Positions 17,636 through 27,040 of a stretch of 35,784 nt of DNA are shown in pieces. Position 1 is the stretch's first letter. Each line of letters opens with the position of its first letter. A program made the position numbers and the translations under genes. Under the pieces are notes generated by a model. The model did not search any database and was not told the origin of the DNA. It worked only from the letters and a program-made list of their open reading frames with translations. This stretch comes from an uncultured Pseudanabaenaceae cyanobacterium (GTDB lineage Bacteria; Cyanobacteriota; Cyanobacteriia; PCC-9006; JAAUQQ01): NCBI GenBank assembly GCA_938017515.1, contig CALIJJ010000283.1:1-35784 (forward strand), read 5' to 3'.

Positions 17636-18253
17636 TCAGGCCTCACCCTGTATCGTTCCTGGCAAGTTGGCCCGATGTAGGTTCGCGCCTTGAAATCGCG
17701 TTCCCTGTAGCTGAGCCTCAAAGAAATTAGCCTGGCGTAGATCGGACCAGCGCAAGTCAGTACCCTGCAAATTGCAACGGCTAAAGTTGGCTTCAATCGC
17801 ATTCACTTGGGTCAAATGAGCCGCCACACAACTCGCTCCAATTAAACTTGCACAATAGAGCGATGCCCCAATCCAAGTGCTGCCATTCAAACTAGCAGCA
17901 TCCAACAGGGCTTCACAGAGGGTTGCATTGCGCAAATCAGCCTCAGTCAAGTTGACCCGGTTGAGTCGAGCACGATTTAGCAGGGCGCCTCGCAGGTCCG
18001 CCTGATGCAGGTTTGCTGCAATCAACGTTGCCCCGGTCAGATTAGCGCCCATCAATTTAGCTCGGCGCAAATCCGCGGCCATCAGGTTAACCCCTCGGAG
18101 ATCGGCATCACGCAAATCTGCACCCACAAGGTTCAGTCCAACAAAGGACAGATTGAAATCCTCACGGTCAGAACGATCCAGGCCATGGGTTCCAACATCA
18201 CCGTTCCCAACGCGGCCCTGGTAGACCTTTGCAAGATGTTCCAAATTTGCCAT
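17636..18253 (-). CDS. Pentapeptide-repeat protein
   Basis: From about residue 30 onward the 205-residue protein is a run of A(D/N)LxX repeats, for example ADLRDADLRGVNLMAADLRR, which would fold as a right-handed quadrilateral beta-helix. No signal peptide, kinase or other domain is seen. The ATG lies two bases after the ccmP stop, and the GGGAG at the end of ccmP serves as ribosome binding site, so the two genes are almost certainly co-translated. A role near carboxysomes is inference from that arrangement. Many pentapeptide-repeat proteins in cyanobacteria have no known function. Confidence 0.92.
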   Translation of the reverse strand: MANLEHLAKVYQGRVGNGDVGTHGLDRSDREDFNLSFVGLNLVGADLRDADLRGVNLMAADLRRAKLMGANLTGATLIAANLHQADLRGALLNRARLNRVNLTEADLRNATLCEALLDAASLNGSTWIGASLYCASLIGASCVAAHLTQVNAIEANFSRCNLQGTDLRWSDLRQANFFEAQLQGTRFQGANLHRANLPGTIQGEA

Positions 18254-18255
18254 GG

Positions 18256-18894
18256 CTACTCCCGCTTGCCAACAGCCATACTACGGCCCGGTAGGTTTTC
18301 AATCGCCTCTGTCACAGCCGAAGCGGCTGCCAAAATATCTCGCTCAGCCCCACCGAGATACAAGCGTCCAAAACTGCCCACGGACGTCACATGCAAAATA
18401 TTAATCAGTGCCGCCTTTTCCGCCGCATTGGCTGCCAAGGAGGCATAGGCCGCAGGCTGAACCTCAAAAACATAGAGCGTCTGCCCCGCCGTAATCATCA
18501 TGCCTCGACAACTCCGGTTAATCAGCTGGGCATGGTGGGCATCAATGTTGCGAATAATCTGGTTAGACACCACACGAGGCTTGAGGCTATCGTTCCGAGT
18601 GACCCCCAACTTCGCCAGCATGGCCTGTCCCGCCGCATGGATCTCGCCTTGGCTGCTGGCATGAATCTCAAGCAAACCGTAGAGACGCTCAACAAACAAC
18701 ACGCCGGGGCGAACCACTGCCGCCTTCATCGCCGTATCCATCAAGCGGTTAATTTCGAGACCGGGAGAAATTTCAATCCAGAGTGATGCATCCCCAGGCA
18801 GGGGCATAAATCCTTGGGAAACCGTACCGACAAAGGCCGCGTGCTGAGGCTGAAGGCTATCAATGTAGACGTAACTGCGAAGTTCGACACCCAA
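18256..18894 (-). CDS. ccmP: Carboxysome shell protein CcmP (tandem BMC domain)
   Basis: The 212 residues contain two fused bacterial-microcompartment domains (about 1-105 and 106-205). Segments [46 protein letters not shown] and [15 protein letters not shown] are those of CcmP. Known CcmP forms stacked trimers with a gated pore, thought to pass larger metabolites such as ribulose bisphosphate or 3-phosphoglycerate through the beta-carboxysome shell. The start codon is TTG: a stop codon lies in frame two codons upstream, and the N terminus aligns from this residue. The gene lies downstream of rplL but behind a strong terminator, so it should have its own promoter. Confidence 0.95.
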   Translation of the reverse strand: MGVELRSYVYIDSLQPQHAAFVGTVSQGFMPLPGDASLWIEISPGLEINRLMDTAMKAAVVRPGVLFVERLYGLLEIHASSQGEIHAAGQAMLAKLGVTRNDSLKPRVVSNQIIRNIDAHHAQLINRSCRGMMITAGQTLYVFEVQPAAYASLAANAAEKAALINILHVTSVGSFGRLYLGGAERDILAAASAVTEAIENLPGRSMAVGKRE

Positions 18895-18926
18895 GGCTCA
18901 ATTCTCAAATGTGCGGCTCAAACGGA

Positions 18927-18939
18927 ATGCCATTGGCAT
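18927..18939. repeat. 13-bp odd palindrome upstream of ccmP
   Basis: ATGCCA and TGGCAT flank a single central T, 33 bases before the ccmP start. GGAA and TTCC on the outside extend the symmetry. It could be an operator or a short leader hairpin. Confidence 0.35.
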
Positions 18940-19049
18940 CAGCTTCCTATTGTTACAGATTTTGGCGTTACGAATCTTGAGACTTCTAGCGCCGTGGTTC
19001 GAGGCTAGGAGCCTGACAACCCATCCCGCGATCAAGGGCAAGGGTATAG

Positions 19050-19084
19050 GAAAGCCCAACTGCACTAGGTACAGTTGGGCTTTC
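19050..19084. terminator. Strong hairpin terminator after rplL
   Basis: GAAAGCCCAACTG (19050-19062) pairs perfectly with CAGTTGGGCTTTC (19072-19084), with T-rich ends inside the stem on either strand. It lies about 110 bp downstream of the rplL stop on the minus strand and should end the ribosomal protein operon before ccmP. The symmetric stem could work in both directions. Confidence 0.85.
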
Positions 19085-19196
19085 TCACAGGCAAATATCA
19101 TTAAGAATGAGGCAAGGAACGATTGAGAATTGACGGACACTTGGGTCCATTCTCAAACCAATGCTTCTCGGCTCCTAATGTTACAGAGAAATCAAA

Positions 19197-19580
19197 TTAC
19201 TTGATTTCAACCTTAGCGCCAGCTTCTTCGATCTGCTTCTTAGCAGCTTCAGCATCATCCTTAGAGATACCTTCTTTAACAGCAATAGGTGCAGATTCAA
19301 CCATACCTTTAGCTTCCTTGAGACCCAGGCCAGTGATGGTGCGAACCACTTTGAGGACCTTGATCTTGACGTCAGCAGGCACTTCAGTCAGCATGACGTC
19401 AAATTCGGTCTTCTCTTCAGCAGCACCGCCGCCGCCGCCATCAGCGGGAGCAGCCATCACAACACCGCCGGTTGCAGCAGCGCTAACACCGAAGGTCTCT
19501 TCGATTGCGGTAACGAGCTCAGAAGCCTCAAGCAGGCTTAGAGTCTTGAGCTTTTCTACGATTTCAGAAACTGCAGACAT
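19197..19580 (-). CDS. rplL: 50S ribosomal protein L7/L12
   Basis: This is the acidic stalk protein that recruits translation factors to the ribosome. The 127 residues show the N-terminal dimerisation domain (1 to about 30), a flexible hinge rich in Ala and Gly ([12 protein letters not shown]), and the C-terminal factor-binding domain with [17 protein letters not shown] and [17 protein letters not shown] lies 8 bases before the ATG. It is the last gene of the operon, 83 bp after rplJ. Confidence 0.98.
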   Translation of the reverse strand: MSAVSEIVEKLKTLSLLEASELVTAIEETFGVSAAATGGVVMAAPADGGGGGAAEEKTEFDVMLTEVPADVKIKVLKVVRTITGLGLKEAKGMVESAPIAVKEGISKDDAEAAKKQIEEAGAKVEIK

Positions 19581-19663
19581 GTCTGTTTCTCCTGGAATGG
19601 ATAAGTATTGAAAGGGTTGTTTGAGCAGCTAAACCGCTCTAAAGAAGCGACAATCCGAAGATT

Positions 19664-20203
19664 CTATTCGCCTTCTTTCTCGGACATAGCCTTGATGGCG
19701 CGGGCCAGGCCAGTGGGCACTTCGTTGATGCCAGTTGCCAGCTGCGTCGCAACGCCGTTGATAGCGCCTGCAATCTTGGCAATGAGCTCTTCCTTGGAAG
19801 GCAGAGCACCAATGGCCTTGATGTCTTCAAGGGACATGGCCTTGCCTTCGAAGACACCGCCACGCAGTTCGCTCTTCTTGGTTTCCTTTTGGAACGCCTG
19901 GTAGGCCTTGATGGCACCGCCCAGATCATCCTTAAGAAGCAAGAAGGCATTACTACCTTGGAGCAGGTCGGACATGCCAGCCCACTCGTCATTGCCGTCG
20001 ATGGCCTTCTGCATGAAGGTATTTTTGGCAATCTTGCAAGTCGCGCCGGACTCGCGGAGACGGTTGCGCAGTTCAGAAATCTCGCCAACAGAAAGACCCT
20101 GGTAATCCATGACGATTGCCATTTGGGTCTCTTCAAGCTGAGACTTTAGTTCTGCAACAACGCTCTCTTTATTTGCTCGCGTTCTTCCCATTTTTGGTTT
20201 CAC
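19664..20203 (-). CDS. rplJ: 50S ribosomal protein L10
   Basis: L10 anchors L7/L12 dimers to 23S rRNA as the base of the stalk. The 179-residue protein begins MKPKMGRTRANKESVVAEL and contains the typical DYQGLSVGEISELRNRLRESG. A very good ribosome binding site (GGGAGGTGA) precedes the ATG by about 8 bases. The L10-leader-like RNA upstream suggests autoregulation by the L10-L12 complex. Confidence 0.98.
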   Translation of the reverse strand: MKPKMGRTRANKESVVAELKSQLEETQMAIVMDYQGLSVGEISELRNRLRESGATCKIAKNTFMQKAIDGNDEWAGMSDLLQGSNAFLLLKDDLGGAIKAYQAFQKETKKSELRGGVFEGKAMSLEDIKAIGALPSKEELIAKIAGAINGVATQLATGINEVPTGLARAIKAMSEKEGE

Positions 20204-20269
20204 CTCCCTGGATCGGGTTTGGAACGTTGAACGGGGTTGAAAAACGACTTAGAACACACTAACCAAGCT

Positions 20270-20298
20270 CAAAACAAAACCCCGACGACAGGCCGGGG
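20270..20298 (-). terminator. Attenuator/terminator between the L10 leader and rplJ
   Basis: On the minus strand CCCCG pairs with CGGGG across a 9-base segment that can add further pairs, and TTTTGTTTTG follows directly. It is inside the leader, 67 bases before the rplJ start, so it would act as a conditional terminator and not as the end of the operon. Confidence 0.75.
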
Positions 20299-20420
20299 AG
20301 GAAATGACGAACAGAACGCAAAGCGTCAGCTCAGACACTCACCCTCGGCAGGAATTATGTCTAGGCATGCCCTAAGGCATGCTGCGACCCCCGCTGTCTT
20401 TGGTTGAGGCTATGGCGTTG
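20285..20420 (-). promoter_or_regulatory. Ribosomal protein L10 leader RNA
   Basis: The minus strand carries CCTGCCGAGG (20343-20352), the core I recall from L10 leaders where the L10-L12 complex binds. It is preceded by a GCATGCC/GGCATGC hairpin (20365-20382) and an A/G-rich strand. The attenuator at 20270 follows. The position before rplJ fits the known mechanism of L10 autoregulation. The boundaries are approximate. Confidence 0.7.
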
Positions 20421-20564
20421 TAGCGGATTGCTGATTCGCTAGGCGTTCCTCGACGTTAATCAATTCTTGGGTACGGACTCATTCAAAACTGAATGCATCC
20501 AACAGTTAGCCATGATACATGAAATCTTGCAGATGAATGCAACTTTTGGCATGCACCATGGCAT

Positions 20565-20616
20565 TTGTCAGGGCCAGTTGTCAGGGCCAATTGTCAGGGC
20601 CAATTGTCAGGGACAG
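20565..20616. repeat. 13-bp tandem repeat, four copies
   Basis: TTGTCAGGGCCAA-type units lie head to tail at 20565-20577, 20578-20590, 20591-20603 and 20604-20616, nearly identical. The array starts 31 bases after the rplA stop, read on the minus strand, and lies before the L10 leader. There are no spacers, so it is not a CRISPR array. Function is unknown. Confidence 0.85.
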
Positions 20617-20623
20617 TTAGTTG

Positions 20624-20639
20624 CCCAGCCAGGGCTGGG
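20624..20639 (-). other. GC-rich hairpin just after rplA
   Basis: CCCAGC (20624-20629) and GCTGGG (20634-20639) form a compact stem 8 bases after the rplA stop. There is no T-run on the minus strand, so it is not a standard terminator. It may stabilise or process the rplK-rplA transcript. Confidence 0.4.
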
Positions 20640-20646
20640 TTGACAC

Positions 20647-21366
20647 CTAGGCAGGCAAGTCGTCGGTCTTCATGTCCTGCAGGGCATTGATATCCACTTC
20701 AATGGACGGTCCCATGGTGGAGGACACGTACATGCTGCGCCAGAAGCGACCTTTCGCACCAGAAGGGCGATTACGATCGATACATTCCTGGAATGCCTTG
20801 AGGTTGACAAGCAAATCCTCGGCACTGAACTCAGCCTTGCCAAAGGAGATGTGGATAATGCCGGTGCGGTCAGCACGGAACTCAAGTTTACCGGCCTTGA
20901 ATTCTGCGATCGCACTGGCCAGGTCCGTTGTCACCGAACCGCCCTTGGGCGACGGCATCAAACCACGGGGACCCAAAACACGACCCAGACGTGCCACCTT
21001 AGGCATCATGTCCGGTGTTGCAATCAACAGGTCGAAGTCCATCATGCCCTTGGAGATCTCGTCGATGAGCTCCTCGGAACCGGCAATATCAGCACCGGCA
21101 TTTGTGGCCTCTGCAACCTTTTCACCGCGAGCAACCACAGCCACGCGGATCTCTTGACCAGTACCCTTTGGCAGAGCCACGGTGGTACGAATCTGCTGAT
21201 CAGTGTACTTGGGGTCAATGCCGAGGCGAATGTGAACCTCAGCGGATTCTTTGAACTTAGCCGTCGCGGTCTCCTTGAGAAGCTTCAGCGCATCCAAAGG
21301 CTCATAGGCCTTGTCATCCACCTTCGCAAGAAGCTCGCGCATGCGGCGAGAAACTTTTTTAGCCAT
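20647..21366 (-). CDS. rplA: 50S ribosomal protein L1
   Basis: L1 binds the mobile L1 stalk of 23S rRNA and helps release the E-site tRNA. The 239 residues are the normal length. Diagnostic parts are [35 protein letters not shown] and [10 protein letters not shown]. It lies 94 bp after rplK. The roughly 440-bp gap to rplJ holds repeats, a leader and an attenuator, so rplKA and rplJL can be expressed differently. Confidence 0.98.
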   Translation of the reverse strand: MAKKVSRRMRELLAKVDDKAYEPLDALKLLKETATAKFKESAEVHIRLGIDPKYTDQQIRTTVALPKGTGQEIRVAVVARGEKVAEATNAGADIAGSEELIDEISKGMMDFDLLIATPDMMPKVARLGRVLGPRGLMPSPKGGSVTTDLASAIAEFKAGKLEFRADRTGIIHISFGKAEFSAEDLLVNLKAFQECIDRNRPSGAKGRFWRSMYVSSTMGPSIEVDINALQDMKTDDLPA

Positions 21367-21460
21367 ATTGTGTTGGGGTCATCGCGAGGCAAATGCCTCT
21401 CCCCCGAAAAACGACAGATATTGGGTCTTACTTACAAATTGCGTCGAACGCAGGTCGAAC

Positions 21461-21886
21461 TTAGTCAGAAACCGTGACGCCCATGTTGCGAGCGGTCCCT
21501 TCGACAATGTTCATGGCTGCCTCGATGTCATTCGCATTGAGATCAGGCATTTTGGTCTCAGCAATTTCCTTGAGCTGAGCCTTCGTGATGGAACCGACCT
21601 TCTCCTTGGAGGGGTTGCCGGACCCTTTCTCAATCCCTGCTGCCTTCTTGATCAAGACGGATGCAGGCGGCGTTTTGAGAATGAACGAAAAGCTGCGATC
21701 TTCGAAAACGGAGATCTCAACTGGAATAATGAAGCCTGCCTTATCGGCAGTCTTGGCATTGTATTCCTTGCAGAACGCCATGATATTGACGCCGTGCTGA
21801 CCCAGGGCAGGGCCGACCGGCGGTGCTGGGTTCGCTTTGCCCGCGGGCAAAGCCAGCTTGATTAAACCAACTACCTTTTTTGCCAT
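21461..21886 (-). CDS. rplK: 50S ribosomal protein L11
   Basis: L11 binds the GTPase-associated region of 23S rRNA. ATG 21886 gives [20 protein letters not shown] and 141 residues, the family norm. The frame is open to 21919, but those 11 extra residues are not part of L11. The segment [22 protein letters not shown] is characteristic. It lies 133 bp after nusG in the usual order. Confidence 0.98.
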   Translation of the reverse strand: MAKKVVGLIKLALPAGKANPAPPVGPALGQHGVNIMAFCKEYNAKTADKAGFIIPVEISVFEDRSFSFILKTPPASVLIKKAAGIEKGSGNPSKEKVGSITKAQLKEIAETKMPDLNANDIEAAMNIVEGTARNMGVTVSD

Positions 21887-22019
21887 CGATTTATCTAGTG
21901 ACGGACTCTCGTAACCCACTGAGGGACATCAAACGATATCACCCAGCAAAAACGCCAGGATTCGGATTAAACCGACTTCCTAGCGATGTAATGAAGCGGG
22001 CGAACCCGCCTCAAACTTG

Positions 22020-22682
22020 TTAGGACTGCTTTTCGACTTGGTTGAATTCCAGCTCCACTGGAGTGCCTCGACCAAAAATCGACAGCAGCGCCCGAAGCTT
22101 GCTGCGCTCGGGACTGACTTCGACAACTTCGCCGTCGAAATCTTTGAAGGGACCATTGAGCACTTTGATGCGATCGCCCTCGGCAAAATCCACTTTCACA
22201 ACGGGCTTTTGCTCTTCGGTGCGCTTGAAGATGCGCTGCACCTCAGACGGGCTCAAGGGCAATGGCTTCACGTGACCCCGACCCCGGCCATAGCGACGAC
22301 GTTGCTCAGCCCCGACGAAGTTGATCACGTTGGGAATATTCTTCACCACCTGCCACGTGTCGTCATCCATGTGCATATAGATCAGCACATAGCCAGGGAA
22401 GACTTTTTCCTCTGCAGTGGAGCGAGAGCCATCCTTGCGCATCTTAACAATGGGAGTTTCAGGAATTTCGACCCGCAGGATGTTTTCTTTGACATCCAAC
22501 GTATCGAGACGCTGCTCCAGGTTCATCTTGACGCGTTTTTCGCAGCCCGAAGCGACCTGCACCGCATACCAGCGAGGCTTACCCAGCTTTTTGGTCGTCT
22601 CAGCCTGGGCAGAGGAGGGTGAATCTAGCTCATCCCCATCCGTCGCTTCATTTTCTAGCTCTTCGTCGTACAGTTCGCTCAC
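22020..22682 (-). CDS. nusG: Transcription termination/antitermination factor NusG
   Basis: NusG binds RNA polymerase and links it to Rho or to the ribosome. The 220 residues have an acidic N-terminal extension of about 35 residues, the NGN domain (WYAVQVASGCEKRV through about 150), and a C-terminal KOW motif (EGDRIKVLNGPFKDFDGEV). The start is GTG, with GGGAAGG just upstream. It lies 19 bp after secE. Confidence 0.97.
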   Translation of the reverse strand: MSELYDEELENEATDGDELDSPSSAQAETTKKLGKPRWYAVQVASGCEKRVKMNLEQRLDTLDVKENILRVEIPETPIVKMRKDGSRSTAEEKVFPGYVLIYMHMDDDTWQVVKNIPNVINFVGAEQRRRYGRGRGHVKPLPLSPSEVQRIFKRTEEQKPVVKVDFAEGDRIKVLNGPFKDFDGEVVEVSPERSKLRALLSIFGRGTPVELEFNQVEKQS

Positions 22683-22701
22683 GGCCCTTCCCTGTTACCT
22701 G

Positions 22702-22995
22702 TTACCCAAATACTTGCTTGGAAGCCCAACCCAGCAGGTTATCTACAAGGTAGATCACCGTTGCGGACAGACTCACCATCAAAATCACCGCAGCCGACTC
22801 ACTAATGAGCTGCTGACGGCTGGGCCAAACGACTTTCCCCAACTCTTCCTTGGTGCCATTGAGGAAACCAACGAGGTTGAAGCTTTCGCTCTCTTGAGCC
22901 TTAGCAGACTTGGCAGCGGGCTTGGCCTGCTTACCGGAGCCCTCAGGCTTAGAACCCTTGCCCTTCTTATCTGGTGCTGCCTTTTTTTTGGCCAC
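22702..22995 (-). CDS. secE: Preprotein translocase subunit SecE
   Basis: SecE is the essential small subunit that clamps SecY in the plasma or thylakoid membrane. The C-terminal part has the conserved EELGKVVWPSRQQLISESAAV followed by one membrane segment (about VILMVSLSATVIYLVDNLL). The first 45 residues are a hydrophilic Lys/Ala/Gly-rich stretch. I chose GTG 22995 (VAKKKAAPDK), giving 97 residues with GGGGAAGG just upstream. The frame is open to 23142, but that part runs into the COP23 terminator and has no SecE features. Confidence 0.92.
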   Translation of the reverse strand: MAKKKAAPDKKGKGSKPEGSGKQAKPAAKSAKAQESESFNLVGFLNGTKEELGKVVWPSRQQLISESAAVILMVSLSATVIYLVDNLLGWASKQVFG

Positions 22996-23105
22996 GGCCT
23001 TCCCCAATATAAGTCGTTTCACACAAGGATCTAGAATAGCCGACTTTGTTGAGTTTGCGTAGCTTAGACAACGAAAATTGTGGGCAAGCACGGAGTCCAA
23101 GCCAT

Positions 23106-23142
23106 AAAAAAGTGGGTGCCTATGCTGCCCATAGACACCCAC
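23106..23142 (-). terminator. Strong terminator after the COP23 gene
   Basis: On the minus strand GTGGGTG.CTATG pairs with CATAG.CACCCAC (23112-23142), followed by six T (complement of 23106-23111). It lies 45 bp after the COP23 stop and insulates secE-nusG from it. Confidence 0.9.
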
Positions 23143-23186
23143 CTAAATCTTTAGAACACTGAAGTTAGCCCACGAAACGTAACGTT

Positions 23187-23681
23187 CTATTCAACGATGG
23201 GGAAGAGAGCAGCGTCAGGAAGACTAACTCCCCCCACAGGCGCGACACGGAAACGGAAGCGATCGGTCACCGTTTCAGCGTTGTAGCGATTACCAGGCTT
23301 GAGGGTGAAGATCACCTCATCCTCAATCGGCGTGCTGTACTCGGAGTTGAAAACAACCAGCTCACCATTCACATAGCCGAGATCGCTGAGCTTGGACAAA
23401 TCATTGATGCCTACGGACTTAGCCAGGTTCGTCAAGCGAGTGCTGACGGCGAGGCAACGACGACCGGGAGTATAGGCACCCAGGTGGTGATCGGAACCGA
23501 GGGTCTCAGTCCAAACGATCAGGGCCTCTTCACTACCAGCCATCACAGTGCTGTACTGATTCAGCTGCTCATTATACTGACATTCGAATTTAACCGATTC
23601 AGCCTTTGCTTGGGACGCAACAGAAAGAACAGTACCCGCAGCCAATGCGACCAAGGAAACAGCCTTAAAAAAACGATTCAT
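23187..23681 (-). CDS. COP23-domain secreted protein
   Basis: The 164-residue protein has a clear signal peptide: MNRFFKAVSLVALAAGTVLS with likely cleavage after SQAKA. The mature part contains FECQYN near its start, WTETLGSDHHLGAYTPGRRC, and SVGINDLSKLSDLGYVNGELVVF. This matches the circadian oscillating protein COP23 family of cyanobacteria, named from a membrane-associated protein with a daily rhythm. Its function is unknown. Two cysteines (in FECQYN and GRRCLA) could form a disulfide. A good ribosome binding site, AAAGGAGAAA, precedes the ATG. Confidence 0.85.
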   Translation of the reverse strand: MNRFFKAVSLVALAAGTVLSVASQAKAESVKFECQYNEQLNQYSTVMAGSEEALIVWTETLGSDHHLGAYTPGRRCLAVSTRLTNLAKSVGINDLSKLSDLGYVNGELVVFNSEYSTPIEDEVIFTLKPGNRYNAETVTDRFRFRVAPVGGVSLPDAALFPIVE

Positions 23682-24224
23682 GGATATTTTCTCCTTTCAG
23701 CAAAATCCGTCACTACATCATAAGCAAGCGAAAGAAGGCATGTTTAAGTGAATACAAGGCACTCAAACATAAGCCAACGTGCTTACCGCTACCGTGATTG
23801 TGCCCTCAGAAAGCAGGATAAATCACCGAATTTGCACGGAGTTTTCAACAACTATTCAACGAAAAATAGCATTAATTTATTTATTTTGACTCGAGCTAAA
23901 CATCATAGGAAATACTCACAGTCAGATAGAAAACAATGGCACGAAATAGTCTCTTAAGAGAATCATTTCATGTTCGACCCTTTATCTTTTTAAGAGTTCA
24001 AAAGAAACATGGTCATAGAGACAGCAACGCTTCCGTCAGGAACGTTCAATGTTCGTCGGCTCTATAGCCTGCAGCGCTATAGCCTTTGGCCTAACGGCGA
24101 TCGCTGCTGCAGTCAAGGTCAGTAATTTGAAGCCGCTGGGCTCGCGTTCGAGGCTCAGTATTCGAGAATAATCCGATACGCACAGCATCACAAAGTGACA
24201 TAGTGAGCTTCACGGAAGTAGTAC
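23682..24224. other. Intergenic region between COP23 gene and clpB
   Basis: This 543-bp stretch has no convincing gene. It should carry the COP23 promoter; a TATGAT -10-like hexamer (minus strand, 23717-23722) is present but lacks a good -35. The part near 24060-24170 has a HIP1 octamer, a repeated CTATAGCCT motif and an imperfect hairpin that may follow clpB. Confidence 0.4.
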
Positions 24225-26915
24225 CTAGGCGATCGCCGCCGTCTCCGCTTCTTTCTCGGTCGTCGTTTCCGACTGAGCCACGAACGTCAGACTATCTCCA
24301 TCCAGTTCCACAACAATCGTGTCACCTTCGACAAAGGTATTTTCCAGCAGCTTGGTCGCAATCGGATTCTCCAGCTCCCGCTGAATAGCACGCTTGAGAG
24401 GACGTGCCCCATACACTGGGTCGTACCCCACATCGGCAACATGCATCTCTGCGGCCGGGGTCAATTCTAAACCAATCTTTTGCTCGGCCAAGACACGATG
24501 CAGTCGCTTGATTTGAATGGACACGATGGCGCGCAACTCTTCCTTCGAGAGCGCTTCAAAGATAATCGTTTCGTCTACTCGATTGAGAAACTCTGGCCGA
24601 AAATGCTTGCGCAGAGCCTTGCTAACCCGGTCCATGGCTTCAGCAGCTTTCTTGGGTTCCGCACCAATGGCATCCAAAATAAAGCCACTGCCAATGTTGC
24701 TGGTCATCACAATCACGGTGTTGCGAAAATCAATCAGCCGTCCCTGGGAATCGGTAATGCGACCATCGTCCAAGACTTGCAGGAGCAGGTTGAACACATC
24801 CGGGTGGGCCTTTTCCACTTCATCCAACAGCACAACGGAATAGGGCTTGCGGCGAATCGCTTCCGACAGCTGACCGCCTTCTTCATAGCCCACATATCCC
24901 GGAGGCGCACCGATGAGACGGGAAACAGCGTGCTTCTCCATGTACTCAGACATGTCGATACGGACCAGGGCATCTTCAGTATCGAAGAGACATTGGGCCA
25001 GAGCACGGGCGAGTTCGGTTTTACCGACACCGGTAGGACCCAGAAAAATAAACGAACCAATGGGACGAGACGGATCCCCCATTCCCGCTCGGGCACGACG
25101 AATTGCAGCAGCAACTGCGGTGACAGCTTCGTCTTGGCCAATCACCCGCTGGTGTAGGTATGACTCCATTTGCAGCAACTTTTGCCGTTCCGTCGCCATC
25201 AGCCGATTGACGGGAATGCCGGTCCAGTTCGCGACGATTTCGGCAATGTCGTCATTGGTGACTTGCTCACGCAACAAGTTAATGCCCTGGCGCTGCATTT
25301 CCAGGAGTTCAGCTTCCTTCGATTCTTTGTCTCGCTGAAGTCCGGCGAGGTGCTCATATTCCAGCTTGGATGCCGTTTGTAGATCGCCTTCACGGCGAGC
25401 CTGGTCCACCTGAATGCGAACCTGCTCCTCCTGCTCTTGGATCGTCCCCACGGCATCCAGTAGATCTTTTTCCTGGCGCCATTGGGCCGTGAGCAGGGTT
25501 TGTTTTTCGGTCAGTTCGGCAATTTCGGCTTGGATGGGTTCAAGGCGATCGCTCGGTCGGTATCCCGTTGCATCGGCAAAACCACCCTGGGCTTCACCTT
25601 CCAGCGAAAGCTTCTCCATTTCCAGCTGGGTCAAGCGGCGATCGATCACCTCCAGTTCCGTGGGCTTCGAGGTAATCTCCATCTTGAGTTGGGCCGAGGC
25701 TTCATCCACCAGGTCAATGGCTTTATCGGGCAGGAAGCGATCGCTAATGTAGCGATTCGACAACATCGCCGCCGCCACCAGGGCTGAATCGGTAATCTTG
25801 ACGCCGTGGTGGCTTTCGTAGCGTTCCTTGAGACCTCGCAAAATCGAGATCGTATCCTCCACGCTGGGCTGGTCCACCACCACCTGCTGAAAACGGCGCT
25901 CTAGGGCCGGATCGGTTTCAATATTTTTGCGATATTCATCCAGGGTTGACGCACCGATGCAGCGAAGCTCTCCCCGAGCCAGCATCGGCTTGAGCAAGTT
26001 GCTGGCGTCCATGGAGCCCTGCTGTCCTTTGCCTGCCCCGACAACGGTGTGGAGTTCGTCGATAAAGAGAACAATTTGCCCGTCGGAATGGGTGACTTCG
26101 TGCAGGACAGCGCGTAGACGTTCTTCAAACTCACCGCGATATTTGGCTCCGGCAATCAGCGAGCCCATGTCGAGGGTGATCAAACGACGTTCCTTGAGTG
26201 AGTCCGGTACATCACCATTGACGATGCGTTGGGCAAGCCCTTCGGCGATCGCCGTCTTACCCACCCCCGGCTCACCAATCACAACGGGATTATTCTTGGT
26301 GCGACGAGACAGGACCTGAATCACCCGACGAATCTCATCATCCCGACCAATCACCGGGTCGAGCTTGCCCTCAGCCGCCGCTTCGGTCAGATCACGTCCA
26401 AATCGCTCCAGGTTTTCGTAGCGGGAAGCTTCTTCCTCGGCTTCAGCCTCCGCCTCCGCTTCAGCCATGACTTGATTGCGATTATTCTCAACCGCAGTGG
26501 CCAGGGTCTTAGCATCGAGGTTATAGGTTGAGCAAAGGCGGCGACCCACGCGATCGTCTTCGACGAAACCCATGAGCGTGTGCTCAATGTCGATGATGTC
26601 GTCGTTCCAAATTTGACGCGCTTTCTCGGCTTTATCTAGCAGTTCATCTAGACCGCGCCCGAGATAAAGCTGCTCGCCCCCCATCATTCGGGGCTGACGC
26701 TGGGCAAATTCCTGCAGGCGCTGATACAGGTCAGCGGAATCGACACTGATGCCTTCTAGCAATTGAGACGCAAACCCGTCTTCTTTTTCCAGCAGCGTCA
26801 GCATGACATGCTCCACTTCCAGTTGCTGCTGCCGAAACTGACGCGCCACATCTTGGGAGGAGACAATGGCGTTCCAAACGGGCTCGGTGAACTGGTTGGG
26901 ATCAGTGGGCTGCAT
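24225..26915 (-). CDS. clpB: ATP-dependent disaggregase ClpB
   Basis: This Hsp100 chaperone threads aggregated proteins through its hexamer pore with DnaK. The 896 residues hold the Clp-N domain (1 to about 145), an acidic repeat linker ([13 protein letters not shown], about 151-163), AAA+ 1 with Walker A GEPGVGKT (Lys220), the coiled-coil middle domain (about 420-550), and AAA+ 2 with GPTGVGKT (Lys632). The middle domain marks it as ClpB and not ClpC. The N terminus [11 protein letters not shown] resembles the heat-inducible cyanobacterial ClpB1. No CIRCE element is visible upstream. It stands alone, with gloA upstream behind a probable terminator. Confidence 0.96.
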   Translation of the reverse strand: MQPTDPNQFTEPVWNAIVSSQDVARQFRQQQLEVEHVMLTLLEKEDGFASQLLEGISVDSADLYQRLQEFAQRQPRMMGGEQLYLGRGLDELLDKAEKARQIWNDDIIDIEHTLMGFVEDDRVGRRLCSTYNLDAKTLATAVENNRNQVMAEAEAEAEAEEEASRYENLERFGRDLTEAAAEGKLDPVIGRDDEIRRVIQVLSRRTKNNPVVIGEPGVGKTAIAEGLAQRIVNGDVPDSLKERRLITLDMGSLIAGAKYRGEFEERLRAVLHEVTHSDGQIVLFIDELHTVVGAGKGQQGSMDASNLLKPMLARGELRCIGASTLDEYRKNIETDPALERRFQQVVVDQPSVEDTISILRGLKERYESHHGVKITDSALVAAAMLSNRYISDRFLPDKAIDLVDEASAQLKMEITSKPTELEVIDRRLTQLEMEKLSLEGEAQGGFADATGYRPSDRLEPIQAEIAELTEKQTLLTAQWRQEKDLLDAVGTIQEQEEQVRIQVDQARREGDLQTASKLEYEHLAGLQRDKESKEAELLEMQRQGINLLREQVTNDDIAEIVANWTGIPVNRLMATERQKLLQMESYLHQRVIGQDEAVTAVAAAIRRARAGMGDPSRPIGSFIFLGPTGVGKTELARALAQCLFDTEDALVRIDMSEYMEKHAVSRLIGAPPGYVGYEEGGQLSEAIRRKPYSVVLLDEVEKAHPDVFNLLLQVLDDGRITDSQGRLIDFRNTVIVMTSNIGSGFILDAIGAEPKKAAEAMDRVSKALRKHFRPEFLNRVDETIIFEALSKEELRAIVSIQIKRLHRVLAEQKIGLELTPAAEMHVADVGYDPVYGARPLKRAIQRELENPIATKLLENTFVEGDTIVVELDGDSLTFVAQSETTTEKEAETAAIA

Positions 26916-26989
26916 GGAGGTTGGGCTATCCGCAGAAGGAATGAATGATTCGAGGTACTGGGTTTATAGCTTACAAGCTGTCGCTTGCC

Positions 26990-27028
26990 AAAACACGTCC
27001 CTTCTCCTGTTCTAGAGAGAAGAAGGGA
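26990..27028 (-). terminator. Probable terminator after gloA
   Basis: On the minus strand TCCCTTCT pairs with AGAAGGGA (26998-27005 with 27021-27028), and a short T-containing tract follows (complement of AAAA at 26990-26993). It lies 13 bp after the gloA stop. Confidence 0.55.
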
Positions 27029-27040
27029 GTAGGGATGGGG

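Noticed and set aside
17357..17680. 107-codon plus-strand frame downstream of agrE
   Set aside because: It runs through the antisense strand of tRNA-Arg and the end of the pentapeptide gene, and has no domain.
20565..20616. CRISPR array
   Set aside because: The 13-bp units are adjacent without spacers and there are no cas genes, so it is a simple tandem repeat.
22996..23142. N-terminal extension of SecE
   Set aside because: The extra residues overlap the COP23 terminator and lack SecE character. GTG 22995 with its ribosome binding site fits better.
24060..24180. tRNA or small RNA between COP23 and clpB
   Set aside because: A GTTCGAGGC T-loop-like string is present, but no acceptor, D or anticodon arms can be formed around it.
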